Source: Methyloligella sp.
Lineage (GTDB): Bacteria > Pseudomonadota > Alphaproteobacteria > Rhizobiales > JALUTE01
Reading direction: 5' to 3'
DNA length: 9,201 nucleotides
NCBI GenBank assembly: GCA_027058255.1
Contig: JALUTE010000387.1
Location: forward strand, 1-9,201
The notes under the pieces: generated by a model
What the model was told of the DNA's origin: nothing
The model's input: only the letters and a program-made list of their open reading frames with translations
The model's database searches: none
Part shown: positions 1-6,835 of the stretch, piece by piece
How positions within the stretch are numbered: position 1 is the stretch's first letter
Layout of the letters: each line of letters starts with the position of its first letter
Translations under genes and position numbers: made by a program

Positions 1-1
1 G

Positions 2-1444
2 GCTTCGCATGGCGGCGCACAGGTGGTCTCCCTGTTCGAGGGGCGGGACGGGGCGCGCCATGGAGCTGCGGCGGATCGCGAGGGCGTGCCGGCCGCTGTC
101 ACGGGAGGGAAAACGGGCGCCGGCGCTTGCGCGGACGATGACAGCGACAAGGATGAGAGCGAGCGCCTCGTCATCGGCCGATCCCTCGACGGGCGCGGCG
201 AGGACGTGGCGCTGACCAAGAGCATTCTGCGGCGCCATTCCGCCGTGCTGGGCGGCACCGGCTCGGGCAAGACGACGCTCGCCCTCTCGATCATCGAGCA
301 GCTTCTGCTGCGCGGCATTCCGGCCGTGCTGATCGACCGCAAGGGCGATTTGTGCTCCTATGCCAATCCCGGCGTCTGGCGGCGGGGCGGCGACAATCCC
401 GAGCGCAAGGGGCTGCGCGAGCAGCTCGGCGATTCCATCGACGTCGCCATCTACACTCCGGGGCGCACATCGGGCCGGCCCATCTCCATCACCCTCCTGC
501 CCAATGGCATCGCCGAGCTGCCGGAGCACGAGCAGACGCTGCTCGCCAATGTTTCGGCGGCGGCGCTTGGCGAGATGCTGCATCTGCGCCATTCCGCGAC
601 CCATCAGCGCCAGAGTGGCATTCTCGCGGTCGCGCTCAAGATCCTCGGCACCCGCAGCGTCTCGGAGGTCACGCTCGCCGATCTCATCAGCCTGCTGGAG
701 AGCGAGGAGCCGGAGCTCGTCGAGCTCACCCAGCGCATGGATGGCACGGGCAAGCTGCGCCGCGATCTCGTCGCCCAGATCGATTCGCTCAGGCATCGGA
801 ACGCGGCCCTTTTCGAGGGCGGCGGCGAGCCGTTGAGCATGGAGGGGCTCCTGGGGCTCGGGCGCTATGCGCGCCCCGGGCGCACGCGCCTCTCGGTGGT
901 CTATACCGGCTTTCTCGGCGACAACGAGAACGTGCTCTTCTGGGTCGCACAGTTCCTGTCCGAGGCGCTGCGCTTCTGCCAGCGCAATCCGAACGAGTCG
1001 CTCCAGGCCGTCATCATGATCGACGAGGCGGACCTCTATATCCCCGCCAATGCCCGCCCCGCCACCGCGGAGCCGTTGCAGAGCCTGCTCAAGCGGGCGC
1101 GCTCGGCCGGCATCGGCCTGATGCTGGCGACCCAGAGCCCGGGCGATCTCGACTACAAGTCGCGCGATCAGATCGCCTCCTGGTTCATCGGCCGGGTGCG
1201 CGAGGATACGGCGCTGCGCAAGCTCAAGGCGGCGTTCTCGGGCGATAGCGGGCTCGACCCGGCCCTGGTTCTGCCCAAGCAGCAGGTGGGCGAGTTCCAC
1301 CTCATCCAGGAGGGCACGGTGCTGCCCCTCAAGGCGCGCCATTCGCTCATCCAGGCCGCCCAGGTGCCGTTCGACCGCATCGAGCAGCTCGCCCGCGAGA
1401 ACGGGGATCGCGAAGCCCGCCAGCTCCGCCTTGCCCTCGAGTGA
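2..1444 (+). CDS. HerA/FtsK-type P-loop ATPase (DUF87-like), 5' partial
   Basis: This is a hexameric-translocase-type ATPase of the HerA/FtsK superfamily, a family that pumps or remodels DNA or protein using ATP. The substrate here is unknown. The frame is open to the left edge, so the N-terminus probably lies outside the window; the first in-window start is a GTG at 23, and residue numbers count from it. Residues 1-48 are a low-complexity, Asp/Gly-rich linker. The core begins near residue 49. Walker A is GGTGSGKTT (77-85), followed by a strand ending in LIDRKGD (103-109). Walker B is VIMIDEAD (330-337), followed by a sensor-like segment LATQSPGDLDY (368-378) and then FIGRV, with a candidate arginine finger at R391. 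The C-terminal region after about residue 410 is a small domain ending in a helical tail. The gene runs tail-to-tail into the RNase T2 gene 7 bp away. HerA-like ATPases occur in both DNA repair and defence loci; no partner nuclease such as NurA is visible. The superfamily call is secure, the specific role is not. Confidence 0.85.
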   Translation, partial: ASHGGAQVVSLFEGRDGARHGAAADREGVPAAVTGGKTGAGACADDDSDKDESERLVIGRSLDGRGEDVALTKSILRRHSAVLGGTGSGKTTLALSIIEQLLLRGIPAVLIDRKGDLCSYANPGVWRRGGDNPERKGLREQLGDSIDVAIYTPGRTSGRPISITLLPNGIAELPEHEQTLLANVSAAALGEMLHLRHSATHQRQSGILAVALKILGTRSVSEVTLADLISLLESEEPELVELTQRMDGTGKLRRDLVAQIDSLRHRNAALFEGGGEPLSMEGLLGLGRYARPGRTRLSVVYTGFLGDNENVLFWVAQFLSEALRFCQRNPNESLQAVIMIDEADLYIPANARPATAEPLQSLLKRARSAGIGLMLATQSPGDLDYKSRDQIASWFIGRVREDTALRKLKAAFSGDSGLDPALVLPKQQVGEFHLIQEGTVLPLKARHSLIQAAQVPFDRIEQLARENGDREARQLRLALE

Positions 1445-1451
1445 GTGCGGG

Positions 1452-2243
1452 CTACAGGCGCCGGCCGGACGGCGGGCGGCGCGCACCGTCGCGTCTCTGG
1501 CGTCCCTGGCGCATGGGGGGCATGAGGATTGTCTCGGCGCGGCAGAGCTTGCGCTGCGCCTCGTTCGGGCCGCAGGCGCGCGGCTTGCCGAGGCGCGAGA
1601 AGCAAATGCGCACCTCGCGCAGGCGCTTTCTCCTGTTGCAGGAGATCGAGATCATCTCCGGCGTGAGGGCCGGATTGGCGGCGAGAAAGGCCGCCTCCAC
1701 CTCGCCGGGGCGCACCAGCAGCGGCTTGTCCAGGCGGCGGAAGCGCTCCGGTATCGTGATCTTGGCGAACAGCGTGCGCGAGAGCGCGAAATAGCGCGCG
1801 GCATCCAGCCCCGTGCACACGCCATGTTTCTTGTATTCGTGGATGACAAGGCCCGGGCTCGGCATGATGTCCAGCATGCTGTCGATCACCCGCCGCGGCA
1901 CCCAGGGCCGCCGGCCGATTCGGCAATACTCGGGCCAGCCGCGCTCATATTGCGGCCAGAGCCCGTGCAGCACGAAGGCGAAGGGCCGGGGGCCGTCGCA
2001 TTGCGGCTCCCGGCGCCGGCGCCGCTCGGGGCTCGCGCAATAGGTCGGCGACCAGGAGAGAACCAGGGTGTAATAGTCGAACACGCCCGGCCGGCCGCCG
2101 CGCGCCTCGGCCGGCGAGCCGAGGGAGAACAGCAAGGCGGCGAGCGGGAGGGCGGCGAGCAGGAGGGGGAAGGCGCGCCAGGGAAAGCGCACGGAAAGGC
2201 GTGGGGTGGGGCTGCCGGCGGGTATCGGATTGGCGGGTCTCAT
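1452..2243 (-). CDS. Secreted ribonuclease T2 family protein
   Basis: This 263-residue endoribonuclease belongs to the T2 family, which cleaves RNA through a 2',3'-cyclic phosphate intermediate, usually in the periplasm or outside the cell. Both family signatures are present. CAS1 is FVLHGLWPQ (residues 90-98, catalytic H93). CAS2 is IHEYKKHGVC (134-143), with H135, E136 and H140 matching the catalytic His/Glu/His; the usual Trp after HE is Tyr here. Residues 19-40 are hydrophobic after a basic stretch, ending in SPAEA (43-47), which fits a signal peptide cleaved near residue 47. Several Cys residues (69, 82, 107, 143, 202, 214, 224, 234) could form disulfides. The last 20 or so residues are very Arg-rich, beyond the usual fold. 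The start is supported by AGGAGG 12 nt upstream. The gene lies 42 bp after the M20 peptidase gene on the same strand, so the two are probably co-transcribed. Confidence 0.93.
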   Translation of the reverse strand: MRPANPIPAGSPTPRLSVRFPWRAFPLLLAALPLAALLFSLGSPAEARGGRPGVFDYYTLVLSWSPTYCASPERRRRREPQCDGPRPFAFVLHGLWPQYERGWPEYCRIGRRPWVPRRVIDSMLDIMPSPGLVIHEYKKHGVCTGLDAARYFALSRTLFAKITIPERFRRLDKPLLVRPGEVEAAFLAANPALTPEMISISCNRRKRLREVRICFSRLGKPRACGPNEAQRKLCRAETILMPPMRQGRQRRDGARRPPSGRRL

Positions 2244-2255
2244 CTCTGGCCGTTT

Positions 2256-2261
2256 CCTCCT
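2256..2261 (-). promoter_or_regulatory. Shine-Dalgarno site of the RNase T2 gene
   Basis: The minus strand reads AAGGAGGAAACG ahead of the ATG at 2243, a perfect AGGAGG core with a 12-nt spacer. It lies in the 42-bp gap after the M20 stop codon, so RNase T2 has its own translation start and does not depend on translational coupling. Confidence 0.7.
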
Positions 2262-2285
2262 TTCGCGGTGGTCTGTCTCATGTGC

Positions 2286-3716
2286 TCAGGCGCGCTGGGC
2301 TTGGGCCTCGGCGAGACGGGCGAGAATCCGCACCCAGCTTCGCGCGCCACGGGTAAAGCTCGACAGGTTGTATTTCTCGTTCGGCGAATGGATGCGATCA
2401 TCGTCGAGGGCGAAGCCAATGAGCAGCGTCTCCATGCCGAGCACGGTCTTGAAGGCTTCGACGATGGGGATCGAGCCGCCGCAGCCCATCATCACGGGGG
2501 AGCGGCCCCATTCCGCCTCGAGCGCGGCCGTGGCGGCGCGCATGGAGGCGCTCTCGGTGTCGAAGCCGACGGCGGGGCTGCCTCCCTCGCCCTCGAAGGC
2601 GATGGTGCAACCGTCGGGCGCGTGCGCCTGCGCGAAGGCGCGGAATCCGGCGAGCACGCGCTCCGGATCCTGGCCGGGAACGAGCCGGAAGGAGAGCTTG
2701 GCGCGGGCCTCGGACGGGATCACGGTCTTGGTGCCCGGCCCCTGATAGCCGCCGCAGATGCCGTTGACCTCGGCCGTCGGCCGCGCCCAGAGCTGCTCCA
2801 GCACGCTATAGCCCCGCTCGCCCGCCGGGGCGGAGAGGCCGACATCGGTGAGGAATTCCGCCTCGTCGAAGTCGAGCGCGGCCCATTGGGCCCGCTGGGC
2901 CTCGGTCGGGCTTTCCACACCATCATAGAAACCGGGAATCCGCACCCGCCCCGCCTCGTCGTGGAGGGCGGCGAGAATGCGGGCAAGCCCGTGAATGGGG
3001 TTGACCGCCGGCCCGCCATACATGCCGGAATGCAGGTCGCGCGCAGGGCCGCGAACCGCGATCTCGCAGAAGGCAAGCCCGCGCAGCATGGTGGTGATGG
3101 CGGGGGTGCGGGCATCCCACTGGCCCGTGTCGCAGACCAGCGCAATGTCGGCCTTCAGCAGCTCGCCATGGGCATCGAGAAAGGGGCCGAGCGAGGGGCT
3201 GCCCGATTCCTCCTCCCCTTCCAGAAGCACGGTGACGGCGACGGGCGGCCCGCCGGCCGTGCGCGCCCATGCGCGGCACGCCTCGAGAAAGGTCATGAGC
3301 TGGCCCTTGTCGTCGGAGGCGCCACGGGCGAGGATGATGGGACCGTGACGAGGGTCCTCACCCATGCGAGGCTCGAAGGGCGGCGTTTTCCACAGCTCCA
3401 GCGGATCGGGCGGCTGAACGTCGTAATGGCCGTAAAAGAGGACACGAAGAGGGGCCCCGCCGCCACCGGCGCCCTCCGTGCCAAGGGGCGGCATGTGGCC
3501 GACCACCATGGGCTGGCCGGCGGTCTCGTGGAGCTGCGCGTCAAAGCCGATCTCGCGAAGCGCTGCAACGCACCATTCGGCGGCCTTGCGGCAGTCGGCG
3601 GCGTGGGCAGGATCGGTGGAGATGCTCGGGATGCGGAGAAGCTCGAACAGGCGGCCGAGCGCTCCATCGCGGTCGGCGTCCAGCGCCTCGAGCACGGCGT
3701 TCTCGGAGCCCGTCAT
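2286..3716 (-). CDS. M20-family metallodipeptidase (CNDP-like subfamily)
   Basis: This 476-residue cytosolic dinuclear-zinc peptidase probably hydrolyses dipeptides or similar short amide substrates. All expected M20 metal and catalytic positions are visible. YGHYDV (95-100) gives H97 and D99; GASDDKGQ (132-139) gives the bridging D135; EGEEESGS (166-173) gives the general base E169 and ligand E170; VCDTG (194-198) gives D196; and RIHSPNE (441-447) gives H443. The lid-domain segment DLHSGMYGG (227-235) contains the His that reaches the active site of the partner subunit in dimeric CNDP enzymes. Length and motif order fit the carnosine-dipeptidase-like branch. An upstream in-frame ATG exists at 3734, but it overlaps the GGAGG that correctly serves the ATG at 3716, so the shorter start is preferred. 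There is no signal peptide. The exact substrate is unknown. It is the promoter-proximal gene of a likely two-gene unit with RNase T2. Confidence 0.93.
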   Translation of the reverse strand: MTGSENAVLEALDADRDGALGRLFELLRIPSISTDPAHAADCRKAAEWCVAALREIGFDAQLHETAGQPMVVGHMPPLGTEGAGGGGAPLRVLFYGHYDVQPPDPLELWKTPPFEPRMGEDPRHGPIILARGASDDKGQLMTFLEACRAWARTAGGPPVAVTVLLEGEEESGSPSLGPFLDAHGELLKADIALVCDTGQWDARTPAITTMLRGLAFCEIAVRGPARDLHSGMYGGPAVNPIHGLARILAALHDEAGRVRIPGFYDGVESPTEAQRAQWAALDFDEAEFLTDVGLSAPAGERGYSVLEQLWARPTAEVNGICGGYQGPGTKTVIPSEARAKLSFRLVPGQDPERVLAGFRAFAQAHAPDGCTIAFEGEGGSPAVGFDTESASMRAATAALEAEWGRSPVMMGCGGSIPIVEAFKTVLGMETLLIGFALDDDRIHSPNEKYNLSSFTRGARSWVRILARLAEAQAQRA

Positions 3717-3727
3717 CGCTATTTTTT

Positions 3728-3732
3728 CCTCC
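3728..3732 (-). promoter_or_regulatory. Shine-Dalgarno site deciding the M20 peptidase start
   Basis: On the minus strand GGAGG is followed by an 11-nt A-rich spacer and the ATG at 3716. The alternative ATG at 3734 runs into this same GGAGG and has no comparable site upstream. The family's N-terminal helix also begins only a few residues after the 3716 start. Confidence 0.6.
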
Positions 3733-3854
3733 ATTCGCCCATTACCCGATTGATGCCCGGGCGATTAGCGGTCACAATTGCATCGACGCATTCCGGATGC
3801 GCGCCCGATGGCATGAACGGGCTCGGGTCTCGTGACAGCAGGTTCCGACCGGGC

Positions 3855-3887
3855 GCGGCCCCGTCCGGCGTGTCGGGGCGGGGCCGC
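3855..3887 (+). promoter_or_regulatory. Strong GC hairpin ahead of the AIPR gene
   Basis: GCGGCCCCG (3855-3863) pairs perfectly with CGGGGCCGC (3879-3887). In RNA the stem extends inward by a G-U and two G-C pairs to 12 bp with a 9-nt loop (3867-3875). It ends 34 nt before the AIPR start at 3922, inside the divergent intergenic region. No T-run follows, so a simple intrinsic terminator is unlikely; it could be a leader structure, attenuator or operator. The pairing is directly seen, the function is inference. Confidence 0.4.
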
Positions 3888-3921
3888 ATGCGCCCTCAGT
3901 GAAAGAGTAGGTTCGGGAAGA

Positions 3922-5731
3922 ATGTCAAGAAGAGAAATCCGGGCCGTCGATCGGATCATCGACCAGTATCTCCTCGATTTCACGGGCGCCGAGCGCCTCA
4001 GAAGGGAAGATAGAGCGCGGTTTTTCTCCGCTTTTGCCGTCGAAAGTGTCGTGACACGCTTTGTCAACGAAGCATTCACGAGCGAGGATATTGTGGTCGA
4101 CGGCATCGACGATACGGGGATAGACGGTATTGCCATCGTCACCAATGGGCGCCTCTTGCGCAAGCCGCAGGACTACCGGCGCATTGCCGCGGAGGGCCGC
4201 GGCACGCTCACGCAGATCATCTTCGTTCAGGCGACCATCGACAAGCGGTTCAGCCAGAGCAAGGTGATGAGCTTCGTCAATGGCGTGCGCGATTTCCTGG
4301 CACGGGCCCCCCGGCTGCGCCGCAATGACCGGATCGAGCATCACGACGCCATCAAGGCCGCCGTCATCGAGGGGCTGGGCGAGGTGGGCGAAACGGGGCC
4401 GGAGGTGCTCCTCTACTATGTCTCGCCGGGGCGATGGGTCGAGCAGCAGAACGCCAAGGCCATCGCCGCCCAGCTGAAGGAGGACATCGCGCGCCAAGGC
4501 CTCTATCGCTCCGTTCAATTCGAGTTCATCGACGGGCGCAGCTTCGCGGAGTTCGCCCGCTGCTCGGTCAAGCGCAACAAGGGCGTGGTGCAGAACTTCA
4601 AGCTCAATGAGCTCGACACGCTTCCACCCGTCAAGGCGGCCTTCATGGGAGCCGTATTGGCGGACGACCTGATCGAGCTCATCTCGCGGGTCTCCGGCGA
4701 CGGCGATGTGGACCGGCGGCTCGACCCGACGGTCTTCTCGGACAATGTGCGCAGCTTTCTGGGGCCCCGGCAACCGGATCAACGCCGCCATCGCCGGCAC
4801 GCTCCAGGGGCCGGACCTCTCGCTCTTCACCGTCATGAACAATGGCATCACGATCGTCTGCCGGGACTGTCAGCCGATCGGGCCGAAACTCGTGCTCTAC
4901 GACTATCAGGTCGTCAATGGCTGCCAGACCTCGAGCGTGATCTTCGCGCATCGCGACAGGGTGATGGGACGCAACGTGCTCGTGCCCGCGCGCATCGTCG
5001 CCTGCGACGATCCGGTGGTGATCAAGAAGATCATCTATGCCAATAACAGCCAGAGCAAGGTCACCGAGGAGCACATGCTCTCTCTCCTGCCCTTCAACAG
5101 GCTGCTCGAGTGCTACTATGGCGCCATGCGGCTCGCGGGAGACGGCCCCGCGCTCTATTACGACATCCGCCGTGGCAGCGTGAAATGGGACCGGCACATC
5201 GAGGACGGGGACGAGGAGCACGACTGGATCCCGGGCACGGACAACATCGTCACCATCTACGGCCAGCTCAAGGCCTATGCCGCCATGTTCCTCGGCCTGC
5301 CACATCACGCGATCGCCGGTGCCGACCGGCTGCGCGCGCGTGTGTCCGACGCCATTTTCAACGATGTGGAGGACGATCTCGAGCCCTATTACAGCGCCGC
5401 CTATGCCATGCACCGCTTCTCGGAGCTGGTGAGGGAGGGTGGGCTCGACACGAAATACGTGCCCTTCCGCTTCCACTTCTTGCACCTTTTCGGGCTGCTG
5501 CTCCTGTCCCAGTTCTCGGGGCCAATGCGACAGAACCGGGTGAAGATCAGCTTCGCCGCCAATGAGGTCCTTTCCGACAAGGCCGCGATCAAGGTGTGCT
5601 TCCAACGTTTTGCGCGCACGATCGACAGCGTGATCGGCACGCTCGAGGGGGCAGGCTACATCAAGAACACCGCCCGCGATGCCGCGTTCACCCGCGCTCT
5701 GGAGGCGGCGTGGGAGCGTGGCGAGCCCTGA
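3922..5731 (+). pseudogene. AIPR-family phage-resistance protein, split by a +1 frameshift
   Basis: AIPR proteins are linked to abortive infection and phage resistance. The first frame runs from the ATG at 3922 and stays open to a TAA at 5044-5046, but homology-like sequence stops after SDNVRSFLG (residues 273-281). The family pattern resumes one frame over at 4769 with GNRINAAIAGTL, then MNNGITIVC (305-313 after correction), YQVVNGCQTSS (328-338) and KKIIYANNSQSKVTEEH, and runs to the TGA at 5729-5731. Dropping one base of the GGGGCCCC run at 4761-4768 gives a continuous 602-residue protein, a normal family length. The N-terminal part has a restriction-enzyme-like pattern: DDTGIDGI (63-70) and IIFVQAT (99-105). 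A GTG at 3832 is a possible longer start, but the ATG at 3922 fits better; its Shine-Dalgarno is weak. It has no obvious defence partner beside it. The family call is firm; whether the break is biological is not known. Confidence 0.88.
4761..4768 (+). other. Frameshift site in the AIPR gene
   Basis: The run GGGGCCCC is where the reading frame must move forward by one base to keep the AIPR family sequence continuous: CTG GGG CCC, skip C, GGC AAC. A one-base insertion (real or a read error in a short homopolymer pair) is the simplest explanation. Slippage of a proline tRNA on CCC-C would give the same product. Confidence 0.75.
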
Positions 5732-5740
5732 CAACCCCAT

Positions 5741-5773
5741 GCGCCCCGGCGGGCGCGCCAGCGCGGACCGCGC
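5741..5773 (+). terminator. Tandem GC hairpins after the AIPR gene
   Basis: Nine bases after the AIPR stop, GCGCCC (5741-5746) and GGGCGC (5751-5756) form a perfect 6-bp stem with the loop CGGC. A second palindrome, GCGCGG-A-CCGCGC, follows at 5761-5773. Position suits a transcription terminator, but no T-run follows directly and GC-rich DNA makes such stems by chance, so this is tentative. Confidence 0.35.
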
Positions 5774-5907
5774 GTGCGCATTAACCATCTTGGCCTTTTC
5801 ATGTCTTTCCCGCTGCCCCGCCTCGACGCATTTGGCGCATCTCTTGCGCTGTTGGGCCACACAATTCAGCCGCACGCAGCGTGAGTGGCACAACCGGGAA
5901 GGGCCAA

Positions 5908-6702
5908 ATGATCGATCATCACCTATCCGCGGCGGTCTCCGGCGCGCCGCTTGCCGCCGCGCGCAAGCCCGAAGGGCCTTTGCGCCGCCTTGCCAGCCTC
6001 GTGCGCCAGAGGGGGATTCGCCATGCTCTGGCCCATTGCTGGGCGATCGGGCTGCTACGCGTGCACGAGCGCGTCTTCGACCGAGCCGCCGACGTGCCGG
6101 AGGTCGCGGACACCGCCGGTCATGTGCCGCTGGAGGAGCTGAGCATCGCGGCCCCCGCGCGGCCCACCGACGAGGACATTCACTATCTGCCGACGCCGAG
6201 GCTGGTGCTCGACTGGGTGTTCCGGCTTCTGCCCGACCATCTTCAGCGCTATGTGTTCGTCGATTATGGCTCGGGCCGCGGCCGGGTGCTGCTTTCGGCG
6301 GCCGAACGCCCATTTTCCAAGGTGATCGGCGTCGAGTTTGCCCGGGAGCTCTTCGAGGCGGCGCAGGCCAATATCGCGGCCTTCCCTCCCTCCCGCATCA
6401 AGGCCCGGCACGGCATTGCGAACCACTGGGCCGATGCCGCGACCTTTCCGGTGCCCGTCGGCGATGCGGTGCTGTTCTTCTTCAATCCTTTCGAGGCGGA
6501 TCTGATGGCGCATCTCGCCCGCCGCATCGTGAAGGCGCGCAAGGCGGGGGGCGGCGAGCTGCTTGTGGTCTACGTCAATCCGCGCTACCGCCAGGTCTTC
6601 GACGACAACGCCGGTTTCCAGGCGGTTCGGCTGCCCCTCGCGGCGCGGTTGCGTTTCGCCCTGCTCAGCCCCTTCGACGTAGCGATCTACAGGGCCGTTT
6701 AG
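5908..6702 (+). CDS. Class I SAM-dependent methyltransferase
   Basis: This 264-residue protein probably transfers a methyl group from S-adenosylmethionine to an unknown acceptor. The Rossmann-type core begins after a roughly 90-residue N-terminal extension with Arg-rich helices. LPTPRLVLDWVFRLL (94-108) precedes motif I, VFVDYGSGRGRVLL (116-129). The motif II strand is KVIGVEFARELFEAA (138-152), where E143 would bind the SAM ribose. The motif IV-like DAVLFFFNPF (186-195) follows; its NPF recalls the NPPF/DPPY loop of amino-methyltransferases but lacks the second Pro. ELLVVYVNPRY forms a later strand. No signal peptide or membrane segment is evident. The ATG at 5908 is chosen over the in-frame GTG at 5881 because GGGAAGGG (5896-5903) lies just before it. 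It is 176 bp from the AIPR gene and 133 bp from the histidine kinase gene, so a shared operon is possible but not shown. Confidence 0.85.
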   Translation: MIDHHLSAAVSGAPLAAARKPEGPLRRLASLVRQRGIRHALAHCWAIGLLRVHERVFDRAADVPEVADTAGHVPLEELSIAAPARPTDEDIHYLPTPRLVLDWVFRLLPDHLQRYVFVDYGSGRGRVLLSAAERPFSKVIGVEFARELFEAAQANIAAFPPSRIKARHGIANHWADAATFPVPVGDAVLFFFNPFEADLMAHLARRIVKARKAGGGELLVVYVNPRYRQVFDDNAGFQAVRLPLAARLRFALLSPFDVAIYRAV

Positions 6703-6824
6703 CCCCGGCGACGGCCATGCCGCTTCGCCATCTCGGGCCGGCTCGATGCGCTGTCGCGGAGCGGTTGTAGAAGCGCGCTGATGCAACAGGGAATTTTTAC
6801 CCCTCACGGCTATGCTGACCGGGT

Positions 6825-6829
6825 GGGAG
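6825..6829 (+). promoter_or_regulatory. Shine-Dalgarno site deciding the histidine kinase start
   Basis: GGGAG, 6 nt before the ATG at 6836, is well placed. The upstream in-frame ATG at 6812 has only a distant, poor match. This supports a protein beginning with a run of Arg residues before the first membrane helix. Confidence 0.6.
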
Positions 6830-6835
6830 AGGGCG

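Noticed and set aside
3735..3854. Sigma-70-type promoters in the divergent intergenic region
   Set aside because: The best candidates on either strand match only one hexamer moderately, so no promoter is called.
1431..3902. An 823-codon plus-strand open frame antisense to both the RNase T2 and M20 genes
   Set aside because: It mirrors two genes with full catalytic motifs on the other strand. High G+C removes stops from antisense frames, and the translation is low in recognisable motifs.
4775..5046. Continuation of the first AIPR frame beyond the frameshift as a genuine C-terminus
   Set aside because: After residue 281 this frame turns into Arg/His-rich sequence with no family motif, while the next frame carries NNGITI and VNGCQTS.
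4679..6313. A 544-codon minus-strand open frame across the AIPR and methyltransferase genes
   Set aside because: It spans two unrelated plus-strand genes and their intergenic gap, has no domain pattern and no ribosome binding site I could support.
6789..6802. Short AT-rich symmetric element GGGAATTTTTACCC before the histidine kinase
   Set aside because: Only the GGG/CCC ends and two inner positions are symmetric, and no convincing -35/-10 pair could be placed around it.
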